Source: Rhododendron vialii (lineage: Eukaryota > Streptophyta > Magnoliopsida > Ericales > Ericaceae). Taken from it: a stretch of DNA of 64,000 nt. The stretch lies in the NCBI RefSeq assembly GCF_030253575.1, contig NC_080563.1, positions 11,985,001 to 12,049,000 on the forward strand, written 5' to 3'. This document shows positions 1-11,661 of this stretch, piece after piece (within the stretch, counting starts at the first letter, position 1; the number at the start of each line of letters is the position of its first letter). Position numbers and translations under genes: made by a program. Below the pieces are notes generated by a model, which had not been told where the DNA came from, made no database searches, and was given only the letters and a program-made list of their open reading frames with translations.

Positions 1-380
1 TTATGCGATAAATGTAATCTACCCGAAGTGTTAGTTATTATTTTGAGATATTTTCCTATTTAATGATAAAAGGCAACATTTATATAGAGATGTATTGCCT
101 AAAATGTGAGGATAGAGAGGGATAGATTTATTATGAGAAATGGTCTCATGGCTAAAAATTTAACAGGAAGTGATCTATTGGTTGTAGAGGTTGCTCTCGT
201 TTATATGCCTAGATATTTTCAACAGAAACCGCTCTGTTTTATAATATAGATTTTGGTACGGTTCTAAATGGATTACCAAAGATTAGGAAGTGTTCACCGG
301 AATGAAGACAAACTATCTTGTGCTATAACCGTCCTCATCTAGTAAGGGATTCCTTATTTTTCTACGGTGCGGACATAATA
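1..380. other. AT-rich stretch, no gene seen
   Basis: No reading frame with recognisable protein similarity, no RNA gene and no repeat structure was seen here. It is AT-rich and resembles other plant intergenic DNA in the window. Confidence 0.5.
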
Positions 381-647
381 GTTCGGAGCCCCAAGCTAAT
401 AATCGTAGCCATTCAACTTGTTTAAAACATGTTTTTAAAGGTACCCTTAAAAAAATTAGCTCAAACGAATATGGATAAGTGTTTGATCCAAACAATTTTT
501 TATAAAACAGTTTCTATCAAGGTTTATGAAAAACTTTTTGGGTCAAACACTTATCGATATTCTTCTGAGCTGATTTTTTGGTGGTACTCTTAAAAATATG
601 TTTTAAACAAGTTGAGCGACTCTGATTATTAGTGTGGGGCTCCGAAC
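381..647. repeat. MITE-like inverted-repeat element
   Basis: The first and last roughly 110 bases are imperfect reverse complements. The element opens with GTTCGGAGCCCCA and closes with TGGGGCTCCGAAC; the arms go on through a shared AACTTGTTTAAAACATG-like block and a GTGTTTGAYCCAAA-like block next to a short loop. It has no coding capacity. The flanking bases do not give a convincing target duplication, so the superfamily is not assigned. Short length, fold-back structure and AT-rich context fit a non-autonomous DNA transposon. Confidence 0.7.
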
Positions 648-869
648 AATGAGGTTCAGTCGAGGAATTGTTGGTGAGCTAATTCAACAAAAAAGGGAGC
701 AAAAACCCAATTATTTTGCACATATCCAATTCCTTTAGTAATACTCCTTCCTTCCCAAAATGCATGTTCATTTTGAAAAGTTAATATAAAAAAGTTATGC
801 AACATTGCTCTTTGGGATGTGATTTTGGCACTCTACATTTAGCCAATGACATTCCATTTTTAGTTTTAT

Positions 870-2564
870 TGTCACACCCTCGATTTTTAACATAAATATA
901 AAGGAATTTTCATAAATAAAACCTCACATTAATCCGTACAATACCCCAAAAGAGTTAGACATTTTCATTTTCATAATCACATTTCGACCTCCAATAGTTT
1001 CCAAAAGATTACATCTTTGGCTCCAAGGCCCAAATCAACATAATTACCGAATGTCAAAAGAGAGTTAAGAACTTACAATATTCCTTAATCACAAGATTTA
1101 CAAATAGTGTTACAAAGACATCTTTCAAAAATAGATTTACAAAGATGGCTAAGTAACTCTTCAATGTTAGCTTTAAAAAAAATGTCCACATCCATGCACT
1201 CGAAACATGAAGCTACTGCCCTGTGTTAGTACCTGAAAGATTATGTAAGGTTTGAGCTACACTAGCCCCGTAGAAAGCTCTAACCTAACAATGTATGCAT
1301 ATGAAATGTAAGAGTGATCTTGTGATGAACAATGGTACCGAAGTTCGAAGAATGGACAGTATCAATAATCGATAACTCAACATTTTGTTTTCAAAACCAA
1401 CCATATGAATCAAATTGTAACATTTGAAAGTACCACGAGTCCAATCGTGTCTCGTACAAGTGTCATGAGCCATAACTCTTGTCGGGCCAGTTAAAGGATC
1501 TCGATGTCCTCTGCCAGGCACCTTACCCATTGGGAGGTCCTGAAGTATCAAATACGAGCATATAGCTCATGCCGGGCCAATTAAAGGACCCCGATGTTCT
1601 CTGTCAGGCACTCACCCGTCGATGAGTCCTAAAATGTTCTCGTCATGTCCGTAAAGTTTTGAAATCCTTTTATCATCATGTTCGTACCATTCAAACCCAA
1701 CTTTGATACATAAAGTATTTTGTGAAAATCATATCTAAACGAGCATTAAAGTTATGCTAAACGTCCGATGAAGTTATTAAACACAAGTAATCAAGTTAAG
1801 GGTCATTTGGGAGGTGTTTGGGCAAATTGGAAGTAATTAGGAATCAAAACAATGAAAAATGAAGCAAAACAGTGAAAGTTGGAGATAAGCAACAGGTATC
1901 GATACCAAGGCAAATGGTATCGACACCATTTGGTCGAAAGCATTCTAGACGCAAGGGTAGCGATAACAGAGGCAAAGGGTATCGATAACGATTGGTTTTT
2001 TGGGTTTTGGAAACAGTGTTATTGATAACAAGGAAAATGTTATCGATGACGATGGCTTTCGAGCAGATTTTTAACAGACATTCTCGGGTTATTCGACTAC
2101 TTTCACCTCAGCAACGACAACAACGATCAAGGGCAAGAATCAAGAATCAAGCACCAAGAAACAAATCATAAACATATGTTGAAAGTTAGAACTCCCTACC
2201 TCGAGATTGAAGAACAATTTCAAAGGATCCTCCAAGCCCTAACTCCAAACTTTGAAATCGAATGGGATACGCTTCCTCCGAGTTCAAACCAATGAGATAC
2301 GGACCGCAATGCGCTTAAGAATGAAAGTTTGAAGGTGGGTTCAAGTGGGTTTTGAGGTGATTTGGGTGAAATTGTGAGAGAGAGGAGAGGGAGAGTGGGA
2401 AAAGTTATTCCCTACACATAAACCCACCTTCAAACTTTCATTCAAACCACCTCAAACATAATACTTTAACATTTTAACCTCAATCTCTATATTCCAAATT
2501 AATTTTTTCCTTTTATTTATTATAAAACATTTAAATCAATTTTATGAATTTACGGGTCTTTACA
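870..2564 (-). mobile_element. Solo LTR, about 1.7 kb
   Basis: The segment starts TGTCACACCCTCG and ends CTTTACA, so both strands have TG...CA ends. It is flanked by a perfect 5-bp duplication TTTAT (865-869 and 2565-2569). There is no internal domain and no second LTR, so it is read as a solo LTR left by recombination. On the minus strand it begins TGTAAAGACCCG and ends GGGTGTGACA, which resembles large LTRs of the Tekay/Del type; family and orientation are inference. Inside are a degenerate 90-bp tandem duplication and several GGTATCGATA-like short repeats (about 1896-2050). Confidence 0.75.
1468..1640. repeat. Two-copy tandem repeat inside the solo LTR
   Basis: Two diverged copies of about 90 bases lie head to tail (near 1468-1547 and 1559-1635). 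Both carry CGGGCCARTTAAAGGA, then CGATGTYCTCTGYCAGGCAC and a GAGGTCCT/GAGTCCT end. No protein is suggested. The duplication is internal to the LTR. Confidence 0.65.
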
Positions 2565-2572
2565 TTTATTTT

Positions 2573-4564
2573 TGTGGGCACGCGCCCCCGGAAATTTTAT
2601 TTGTAAAGTTTGGGTGCGGCCCTTTTTGTGTTTTGGAAAAGCGCGGCGAAACGCCTCGATTCAGAGTCGCCACTCGGGTTTTAGCGGTAAAAATACCCAA
2701 GGAACCGAACTCGAAAACGTTTGCCACGTTTGTTTGATCTTGAAAAGGGCTTGTAGACTGGGCCGTCGTCACCTTCGATATCTGAGGTTCGGGAGCCAGG
2801 TTACGAGAGGGGAAGGGTTTTATGGCACCCCTCTCGCCCAATCCGGAGATCGGTCTCTACTCGGGCATTTCAGAAAACGTTTGCATTTTTCTCTCATTTA
2901 ATTATTTTTTAGCCAGTTAGGGCGGGGGAACAGTTAACGGGGGTTAAAACTGTAACAAGTTGTAATTTATATGACAAAATGTTTATGAATGGCTTGGTTG
3001 CAATGATAGATATAGATTGAGAACAAGCACTGAGTAAACTGGACAAAATGCAGTACGCTGCCCCGCAGGGGGCATGAGCAAGTTCTACCAGCATGCACTG
3101 GCCGAGCCACTGCATGTTGATATGACTTGCGCACGCCATTGTGAGACTGGCGTATTCCACTCATCTGGTTCCACAGTCCTTGTTTGCAACCCTCTGGGCT
3201 CTGGAAAAGGACCAGCGCACACCCAGGACAAACCATGCAGTTAAATAAGCAGGATATAAATATTTACAGACAGCTGGGATGGCTTGAAGCCATGATCATA
3301 GACAAGAAATCCCCTAAACAGAGTGGGAAGAGAAAAGAGGCCAAGACCGAACTAAAATGCAAAGGCCAGTCACTGGATTCTGGCCTTAACTGCCGTACGC
3401 AAGTCATAAACTGCCGTACGCACGTTTGACCCTAATCCAGTGCTTGGCTTTTACATCATCTGGGCTCTGGAACATGACCAGAAGGATCCCAGAGGCCTTC
3501 TGAACAGATAAAGAATAAGCAATGACCTTTAGCTAAACAATAATGGACATACAGAAAATCGTAAACTGGTTATTTAGCATGCAAGGGTGATTGACAGAAA
3601 GATAGAACACAAGGAATGACGATCCATGATCCCCACGCCAGTTGTGCTCGTACTACCATAACTGGCGTACGGTATAGACTTACTGGCGTGCGCCATGATC
3701 CATCTGATACGATTTTCGTATTTTGCCAGTTTAAGGCCAGGACTAGTATTACTTACTGGCCTGGGCCTCAGTGGCTCCCCTCAGAGGCCAAAAACAGAAA
3801 AGAACGTAAATGTGGTATACCTCTTGGTATTGAGGTTTGAAGGTTGTGTTGAGCTTTTAGAGGTTGAAGATGGAGGTTGTATGGTGACTGAACATTAGTG
3901 GGTGTATGGAAGTGGGCTTCCTTCCTTTCTCTCTCAATAGAAGAAGAAGAAGAGCAAGAAGGGAGGAGAAGGGAGTTTTTTTTTGCTTCTTAATGAGACT
4001 AACCCCTTGCAAATGAATGCAAGGGGGGTATTTATAGGGGGGGGGGAAGACTGAGATCAGTTAGGTGCTAAGGCCTGTTTGGCTGGCTAAGGCAAGGTTG
4101 GAGCCTCCCATGCATTAAATGCATGGGACTTGCCTTGATGGGGGGTGTAGGAGAGAGGGGGAGCGGGCCTGGCCGATATAATCATCAGGGGCTACTGTGG
4201 CCGACGTCAGGGTGGCACAAAAGTCCCGCCCAAGTTGCTGAATAAAGTTGATTTGACTGGGTTTGACTGGCGTGCGCCATTATCAACTGGCGTGCGCCAG
4301 TAAAAGATGGGCCACTGGTCGATGACTGACACGTGGCAGATGACTGGCGTACGCCTTCAGGACGCTGGCGTATGCCAATTGGGTTTTGCTGGGGCTGTTT
4401 GGCTCTGGTTTGAAGGGTTTGAAAGGGGTTTTGAGAGAGGTTCGGGACGCTCAAAGCTCAACCACACCTTCGTCCTTTAAACTATTTTCGACTAAGATCA
4501 TCATTGGGGAAATAAAAGATCGACAAATGATGCTATCTGGACAGTTCAGAATGGGGTGTCTACA
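2573..4564 (-). mobile_element. Solo LTR, about 2.0 kb
   Basis: The segment runs from TGTGGGCACGC to GGGTGTCTACA with a perfect 5-bp duplication ATTTT at 2568-2572 and 4565-4569. Read on the minus strand it begins TGTAGACACCCC, a common start of plant Ty3/gypsy LTRs, and has a TATA box near 4033, so the LTR is assigned to the minus strand. No second LTR or pol domain is present, hence a solo LTR. It holds many copies of a palindromic motif close to ACTGGCGTRCGCCAGT between about 3120 and 4380. Its left target duplication overlaps the right one of the neighbouring solo LTR. Confidence 0.78.
4029..4037 (-). promoter_or_regulatory. Probable LTR TATA box
   Basis: On the minus strand the sequence reads CTATAAATA between C-rich blocks. 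It lies about 530 bases inside the minus-strand start of the solo LTR, where a U3 promoter would be expected. Activity is inference. Confidence 0.5.
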
Positions 4565-4569
4565 ATTTT

Positions 4570-5009
4570 CTCACATGATTAATATACAAAGTGGAGTACC
4601 AATGATTAAAATTGGAGTGTCAATGGCTAAAATTAGAATGCCAAAATCAATTGCTTACTCTTTTACCTTTTCTTTCTACATTAAGTGTCATATCAAACAT
4701 AAAGTAGGAGTAAATTGAAAAAGTCAATATCAATTATATTTTCTATCATTCTATTCATAAAAAATCGCTGCTCCAAAAGAGAAGCAAATTCGAAGGGGGA
4801 ATAATAAGAACGAGAGAGTGATTTGAAACTGCTTACCAACATTTGCCCTTCTATTGGATTTGCTTTTTCTTTCATGGCTTGCCCATATTTGTAATTTCAG
4901 TTCTCCCATGTTGCCATGTGTTTACCACATATCGTGCATTGGTCTGTGCGCATTGAAGACAAAGACAGCTCCTCCATCTATTTCATAAAGTGGGTCTCCT
5001 ACGTGGAGT
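4570..5009. other. Intergenic stretch, no gene seen
   Basis: AT-rich DNA between the solo LTR and the long-TIR element. Short open frames here show no recognisable domain. No RNA gene or clear repeat was seen. Confidence 0.5.
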
Positions 5010-5484
5010 TTTCAAACTGGGAAATGCTACGTGCACGGAATTGAGACACAGAAATTATCCGGAATAATGACACTTTAGCTCAAAATAATAACACTTTTAA
5101 TCATCCATCAATAAAAGGTTGTGACCCCATCCACTAACTCATTAAATACTAGTACTTGTTTTCCTTTTTTTTTTTTTTTTCAAAAGTGATATACATATAA
5201 CGGTTGTGTAAAATACAATACACAACCAATTTTTAGCCGTTCATTACTGTAATAAATGGCCAAGATGTGCTCAAACTCTTTCCCGAAAATGTTAAACTTT
5301 TTCTTGGAAGAATTTTTTTAAAATCTAGACCGTCCAATTACATCTTGATGGTCAGAATTATGCACACAATCAATACAACAATTAAGCAAGTAGCATTTTT
5401 GAATTTTTTTTTTCCAGCCTTAAGGCCAAAAGTCATATGATGTCACCGAGCCATCTGCTTGACCCCCACAGTCACCCCAGCCTT

Positions 5485-6160
5485 ACCGAACAATTCTATC
5501 GCACACTTCTACCAAATGTGTGTGGGGCCTACTCTGAATTCCACAAAAATACAAAAAAAATATTCATAAATTCTTTATGGGGTCCTGTAAAAAATCAACT
5601 CTAACAGATATCGGTAAGTATTTCTTCTAGAATCGTAGGGGTGAACTGCTCAATAACTCATTTAGACATTAAATTTTTATGTAACCCATTTCAATACACA
5701 CTTTTTTCCCCATAAACTAACGTGGTTCGATCGACTAGGTATTTACGGGTATGCAATGATATGTATAAATATTGTAAAAATTGCAATTTAGAAAATGACC
5801 TGTTTGAATTAAGAAAAATTAAAATCGCATTTGCATATCATAAGAGAGGTTAAGCAACCATTTATTTTATTTTCAAAAAAAATCCAACGAAAATCATTGT
5901 AATTATATGACATTACACTTAAATTTTTGTCTTCATATTTTCTGCACAACATGTAACTAGATTTTCTTTGAACGTTGTCACCCCCACGAATTCAAAAAAA
6001 ATACTTACCAATGTTTTGTTCGAGATGATTTTTCTTTTATAGAGCTCCATAAAAAAATTATTTTAAAATTTATAAATATTTTTTTGTATTTTTGTAGGAT
6101 CCACAGTGGATCCAACACACATGCAGTAGAAATGTGTGGTAGAATTATTCGGTAAGACTT
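5485..6160. repeat. Inner inverted repeat within the MULE
   Basis: The arms run about 5485-5640 and 6003-6160. The left begins CCTTACCGAACAATTCTA; the right, reverse-complemented, reads TCTTACCGAATAATTCTA, and both continue through a CCACAAAAATAC-like block to GGTAAGTATT. It may be an independent fold-back insertion or part of the MULE interior. No coding potential and no obvious target duplication. Confidence 0.6.
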
Positions 6161-6164
6161 GTTC

Positions 6165-6510
6165 GGCTAAATAAGTCACTTGGCTTATTATTTTGTCCTT
6201 ATTCAAAATTTTTTTGCATTTGTTAGATTTTTTTCAATTTTTTTGAGGATTATTGCATCTTTATGACAAGAGGAATCAAAAAATAAAAAATTACGATCGA
6301 AATCTATTTTTTTGAATAAAGACAAAAAAATTGGCTTCTTGGTTTATTTTTATCTTTATTCAAAAAAATTAGGTTTCGATCACATTTTTTTACTTTTTAG
6401 ATTTCTTTCGTCATGACAAAGTAATAATCCCCAAAAAATTGATAAAAACTAACAAATGCGAAATTTTTTTGAACAAAAACAAAAAAATAAGCTCCTGACT
6501 TATTTAAAGT
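6165..6510. repeat. Palindromic MITE-like element
   Basis: Two arms of about 165 bases mirror each other around position 6335: TAAATAAGTCACTTGGCTTA at the left and its diverged complement TAAGCTCCTGACTTATTTA at the right. The arms hold long A/T runs and a GCATTTGTTAG block. A related but eroded copy occurs at about 62030-62265. Superfamily not assigned. Confidence 0.6.
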
Positions 6511-6726
6511 GACCGTGGGTTCAGCAGGCTGGGTGACATTGACTTTTGGCCCAAAGGCCGGAGAAAAAAGAAAAGAAAAGGAGAAACAAGTATTTAATGA
6601 GTTAGTGGGTGGGGCCACAACCTTTTATGGGTGGACGATCAAAGATATTATTTTAGACTAAAGTGTTATTATTCCGGGTAATTTATGGGTCTCAATTCCG
6701 GGTACGTAGCATTTCCCTTTCAAACT

Positions 6727-8954
6727 AAGAAGAACCCGACATAGATCAGCCCCCTCTCTTTTTGCCAAAGATCTTATAATTTAAAAATAATAAATAATAT
6801 ATTTACTAAAATAAAATTTTAATTTTTTTGCACCATTCAAAAAATTATTTCGATAAATACCAATATTTTTATTTATATTCTCTTGTGCCAATGGTCTTAT
6901 AATTTAAGATTAATGTATTTACTAAAATAATTTTTTTGTACCATTTGAAAGATCTCATCGAGTTCTATAATTGTTTACCAATTTTTCCCTCAATCGAAAT
7001 CGACGGAGATTTCGGAAAACAAAACCGCTGCCACGTGTAACATTTTGACCCAATCGATCATATTAGACTAAATTACTAAATTATGGTGTAAACAATAATA
7101 CAAGATTTATATTGTACAAAAAATTATATCAATAAATATATTATTCTTATGTTTAAAAATTACGCGTAATTTTCTATGGGACTAAAACTTTCAGGGAGGG
7201 AGTAATATGGAGTATGTAGTAGAGGCCCTTTTCTCTCTCTTGCCAACAAGAAAAGTAGAACCAAATTAGGCCACGTGCCTCCAGCTATTATAATGGTCCT
7301 TTCCTTTCCAAATGAGGCTCACGTGGTCTCCAGAGAACACAAAACAATCTGCAAACAGAAATGCTATAGATAAAGAAAATTTATTCCGAAACTACTGTGA
7401 AAAGATCAACTAGTGGTTAAGATTCACTTTGATATGTGTGACCCAATTATCAGAGTGAATTTCAACTACTAATTACTGTTTTTGGGATACTTTCGAGGTA
7501 ATTTTTTTTTTACTTAGCATTTCCCATCTGCAAAGAGCCAAACCCACTTTTTGAGCAGTCCACAGTACAACCCCTCTTCCCTATGCCTCCTGAGTCGTGA
7601 CTCTCGACTCGTCTCCCTCTCTCTCTACTGACACACATGGTCGAAGAAAAAATGAACCCATCCACTCTTCTAACGAAACCGCCGACGTCGAATTCCGGTT
7701 TTGCGTCGTCCACCCTTTCGTTTCATTTTAGACCACAGCCTATGCGATAGCCATTGTGCTCTTCACATAGCGGATGCCGATGACCACATCGAGGTGGGTT
7801 GTTCCGCTTGTTTGTGTTGGGAAAATATATTTACCTTTTGTGATGAAAATTAATATTATGAATGTAATAAAATCGAAACTAAAAATTTGGAAATCGATGC
7901 AATAAAAAATTGGTAATTGAGGCAAGTATGATACTCTCCACTTAATAGATTCGTTCCTGCTCTGGTGCCTATGATTTGCATGACGTCTATTTTCCAACGC
8001 TATTTAATCGAACTCCCATAGAGTCGACCCTTCAATCGGTGGGTTTGTTGAGCGTCCTTATGTTTGCACTCTCTCATATGAATGACTTTGACTTGATGAA
8101 ATTATGGACATAAAAATCTTTGTAAATCGATCTAAAATGAATGAGGAACATCCTATTAATAGGACACCGGTAACTTTTCCAAATAGTAAGAAAAATGACA
8201 CATTTGTTCATCAAAGATGTGTCTATTTACGGTAAAGGTATGTCACTAAAAAGACATAACTTTAAATTAAATCAATTCATATTTATACTGAATTAAAATA
8301 TTAAATTTCAATAATATTTTTCAACTCAATTCACTCTCTTTTGTTTACAAAAAATAATGCAAACAAAAGAGATAGTATGGAAATTTCCTGCATAGGATAG
8401 TTAGCTTTTGGCTTTGAACCTTTCATTGTGAAAAATTATTGGATTTACTTGCTAATCAGTGGATGCGATGCTTTGGACTTTTTAGCATTTTGTGTAAACC
8501 AAGACAATAGAATTCTCACATAATCTTTCCAAACATTGTTTTTTTGTTGGTTCTTACGGTTGTGCCCGTTTTGGCCCTAAAACTCTAGGTGTTTTTAAAG
8601 AGTATTTTAGAGAATTCAACTTTACAAAATTCTCACAGAAGCGGCCCTACTTCACACTCACATAGGTGATCTCTTATTAAGAGTATCTTGCTATACCCCA
8701 CTTGGATTTATCAAAGGTATAAGAATCATTAAAAGTTAAATTTAACCTAAACCGCTCCGCTACATGCATTACTGTTTCACCATAAGATTAAGTTGGAGAG
8801 ATATCTCCTCGGTGATACTCCTAAGTCTTATACAGCTTGGTCGTCCCGTTGAACCTAAATCTTAGAATCTCTAGTCAGGTAAGTTGGGTTGCTGTTGTAG
8901 AGACTTTTAATTAATAAGCTCTAATCTCATCCTCTCGACGGTAATTTGTTTTCT
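6727..8954. other. Intergenic stretch, no gene recognised
   Basis: AT-rich DNA. The short open frames have no recognisable domain and look like chance frames. The only structure seen is a small hairpin near 7370-7510. Positions about 8660-8950 have a more even base composition and could be an old fragment of something else, but I could not identify it. Confidence 0.5.
7370..7510. repeat. Small hairpin, MITE-like
   Basis: TAGTGGTTAAGATTCACTTT (from 7411) pairs imperfectly with the block at 7450-7471, and weaker pairing extends outward. The outer sequence AAGAAAATTTATTCCGAAA resembles the arm of the hairpin at 61877-62002, so they may be one MITE family. Diverged; no clear target duplication. 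Confidence 0.4.
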
Positions 8955-9480
8955 AGTGAAAAACTCCAAACTTGTGTTACTCAACATCTCTCTGTCAAAG
9001 ACTTTACGCATGGTCCGGCAGTAGAGGTCGTATGGATCACACGTGATATCAAATCCTCCGTATGTGGCAGCTAATGCTGCAATAGGAGGGTAACGGTTGC
9101 AAAAAACCGTGTCTTATTCCCGAACGACCTCTTTTGCTAGAGACGGTGAGTTTAACAGGACGCACAATTTTTTCCCGAGCCATGGCTTGTAGATTGGGCC
9201 GTATTGGTGAGCTAATTTGGCGAATTGTTGGTGCAAGTTTGTGCCGAGAAAGGGGAGGTATCCGACTATAGGCAAGCCGCGGGGTCCAGGTGGCAGTGGA
9301 GCTGAAATTCGGTTTCTTGACTTTGAGAAATGTCTACAGGTAGTAGAAGATGGATAGTAGCAGAATTGAGATGGTGAGAACTGCTCAAGCGACCTCATCT
9401 TTCTTGTTGCTAGCTTCCCACGAGGCCACAACCACGTCCATCGGTTGGAGATTGTGTATGAAAGCTTATGTTAAATGATC
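8955..9480 (-). pseudogene. Truncated CYP706-like P450 pseudogene (exon 1 fragment)
   Basis: Closely resembles the first exon of gene A (24653-29049). It holds the proline hinge PPGPRGLPIVGYLPFL, then HQYGPIYKPWLGKKLCVLL, then, past a stop, TYGGFDI and MRKVFDREMLSNTSL. Similarity starts upstream near 9480 and ends abruptly near 8955, after NTSL, about half way through the exon. The membrane-anchor part is out of frame with the hinge, so at least one frameshift is present. A TAA stop near 9116 replaces the conserved RDKDT segment. No I-helix, ExxR or haem-binding exon lies downstream. It cannot encode a working enzyme. Its 5' flank is separated from the rest of its former upstream region by the Tat element at 10047-23734. 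Confidence 0.85.
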
Positions 9481-10041
9481 TGAAAGCATTCTGAGATATC
9501 TAGAGACATAGCCAATGTGTTAAATCCGCGTGGGCTTGAAGTCATTTTGTTGATAGCTCACGGTTGCGGGCAATTTACCTGTACATCAACTAATTTCTGG
9601 AGGATTAATTCCACCATTCCTAATGGGCAACAGAGTTTCAAGATTAGAAAATCAGAGAAAAAATTTATTTGTTTCGACGTGTTTGTAAAATTTGTCGCAG
9701 TTGAGAAAATGAAATGGCAGAAAACGTGGAACAGGGGGAACATGGCCGAAACTGATTTCTCTATGAAGAACTGGACTCTTTTTAATCGGTCTTCTCCAAA
9801 TCCATTTAAACCTCTAAATAAAAAGTTATTGAAACTTTACATAACTTTTGCATTTGAGCGTAAACAGGGGTGGAGCCAGGATTCACTTTCGGGGATGGCG
9901 AAAATTGAATAGATCAACCCCCAATAACAAAATTTGATGTTCAACATTCGAAAAGGTAATTTACCTCGGAAAAAAATACATTCGAAAAGGTACCAGTGTT
10001 CTGATGCTAATCATCAATAATATCTCCAAAACAATTCACAT
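9481..10041. other. Upstream flank of the P450 fragment, diverged repeats
   Basis: No gene. Parts match other places in the P450 array. A block near 9530-9560 resembles 31845-31880, with GTAAATCGCACGGACTTGAA as a near match. A block near 9700-9850 resembles 31080-31200 and 32590-32700 (shared pieces such as AACAGGGGAAACATAGCAG). These are remains of duplicated P450 flanking DNA. Confidence 0.55.
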
Positions 10042-10046
10042 GTTCC

Positions 10047-10723
10047 TGTGGGGGCGTGATTTTTTCGTGATCCTTCTGGTGCGGCTACCTCCGAGTATGG
10101 GACCGTGAATGCTAACGCCAGTCTTGATGTACCTGCAGAACCGGAGGGGGCTGTTCCTCCGGGAAGAAGCTCCGATGGATAAGTCAGTAGGTGGAGAGAG
10201 GGAGAAGTTTAGTAAGAACAATATGTTGGAAAGAGAGAAGTGCTGTTCAAGACCAGATTAGGGATCCCCCTCTCAGTGGTATTGCTTCTCTATTTATAGG
10301 CAAAGGGGTAATGTGCTGAGCAAGTTGGCTCTACTTTCCACGTGTCGCATTCTGCTCGGATGGCGCCTTCCAGCCGGATCATTTAATGAACACCCTTTCC
10401 CAAGTCTTACAGAGCCACATGGGCCGATGTCAGAAAGGTCACATCGTTCAGAGCCGTCACTTCGAATATCTGATACGACAGCTCACGTATCACAAGATAT
10501 TTCAGGAAAGTTCCATAATCATCTATACTCGGTGAACTCTCATCTGACACATAATAACTTCCCGAGCTTCGGAGATTATTTCCGAAGAACAACGTGTCCG
10601 AACAAGAGGAAATCCCGAACGTTAGGAAAGTGGAAGGGGAACTTGAACGCATCCTCGTTCGGCGGAGGCACGCGACGCTCGGTGACGCGTTAATCTATCC
10701 TTCGGATATTTCGGCCCCCTACA
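10047..10723 (-). repeat. 3' LTR of the Tat element
   Basis: 677 bp, TGTGGGGGCG to GGCCCCCTACA in plus-strand reading. Nearly identical to 23058-23734. A minus-strand TATA box (CTATAAATA) lies at 10291-10299. Reading frames inside are chance frames of the LTR. Confidence 0.93.
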
Positions 10724-11059
10724 ATAGCCCCTCAACTCTTGCTTTTCTTGCTCGGATGAAAAGGAGGAGTTGAACAGAAGTTAAGCCGAACAAGAATGTA
10801 GCTCCGAAGAACGAACGACTAGACGAACCGTCAAAGTTGAACGGATAGAAACTACTTGAAACGCTTCGAGATGTGCGCGCAGCCTTTCATTAAATGCTTC
10901 TGTAACCGTCGATTTGAAATGATGCCAGGTGTCACGATTTCACTGGGTAGTGATACGGCACGCTTCAGACCCGCCACGTGTCATTCATCGAGCGGGACAT
11001 CAGTCTCCCGCCCAAATCCAACGGTCAGGGTGAGAAACCGCTTCGAATTCTGTACTTAG

Positions 11060-11068
11060 TATAAAAGG
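11060..11068 (+). promoter_or_regulatory. TATA box of the antisense gene
   Basis: TATAAAAGG on the plus strand, followed about 30 bases later by a CT/GA-rich stretch (AGAGAGAAAATCACTTTCTC) typical of plant transcription starts. It stands about 600 bases upstream of the antisense gene's ATG and points away from the 3' LTR. It is separate from the LTR promoter, which drives the other strand. Function is inferred from position and sequence. Confidence 0.6.
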
Positions 11069-11327
11069 GGCAAGGGGAGGAGAGAGAAAATCACTTTCTC
11101 TCTCATTCTCGATCGTGTCTCTGTTCAAACACCGTTTCAGACCAAAAACCGCCAGAAATCTGCAGATTTGAAGGTTTTGATCACAGATTTCTCTTGATTT
11201 CTAAGGTATTTCTCAAGTTCTTTCATCCGTTGGTATGATTTGTGTGTTTTCTTGAGTGCTTTCGCCCCCTTTGTTGGCTTTTTCTTTTTCGTTTGGACTG
11301 AAACGACCGCCTGATAACCCAGGTGTT

Positions 11328-11392
11328 CATGTGTTCTTCCGAACATGTGAACACCTTCAAATCATGTTCTTCCGAACACGCGAACACCTTCA
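11328..11392. repeat. Short tandem duplication in the 5' intron of the antisense gene
   Basis: Two copies of a unit reading roughly GTTCTTCCGAACAYGYGAAC plus ACCTTCA lie head to tail. The unit holds an internal inverted GTTC...GAAC pair, like the CGTTCGG/CCGAAC bias seen throughout this element. Confidence 0.5.
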
Positions 11393-11661
11393 GATGTGAG
11401 GTTTTTCCAAAGGGGCAGTCTTTAAGAAGCTTTGCAAGCCCTGTTAAGCTTCTCAATCTCTGTTTCCCCATTGGAAACGCGTAGGTTTCCCCATCGTTTC
11501 CCCGAGCAGTATAAGTCCTTCCTTCGAAATTTCTTCCGAAGGGATACCGAGCAGAGTTGGGACCTCCCCTAATCGACACAGAACACCGAACGTAGGCACT
11601 TAGATTCCTGGCCATGCAAATCGCTAACGGTCTTATCCCATGCACTTATTTGTTTCTAGGT

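Larger units (their letters stand above)
5019..6717. mobile_element. Mutator-type long-TIR element, non-autonomous
   Basis: The element begins GGGAAATGCTACGT and ends ACGTAGCATTTCCC. The terminal inverted repeats are about 150 bases each and roughly 80-85% alike by eye. It is bounded by a perfect 9-bp duplication TTTCAAACT at 5010-5018 and 6718-6726. A 9-bp duplication with long TIRs is the signature of the Mutator (MULE) superfamily. No transposase reading frame is present, so it is non-autonomous. Further inverted repeats nest inside (5485-6160 and 6165-6510). Confidence 0.82.

Noticed and set aside
2572..2901. A 109-codon frame at the end of the solo LTR
   Set aside because: No domain, and it lies within non-coding LTR sequence with a GTCGCCACTC-like stretch.
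10313..10693. A 126-codon frame in the LTRs (also at 23324-23704)
   Set aside because: It lies in LTR sequence opposite to the direction of transcription and shows no domain. Being present in both LTRs only reflects their identity.
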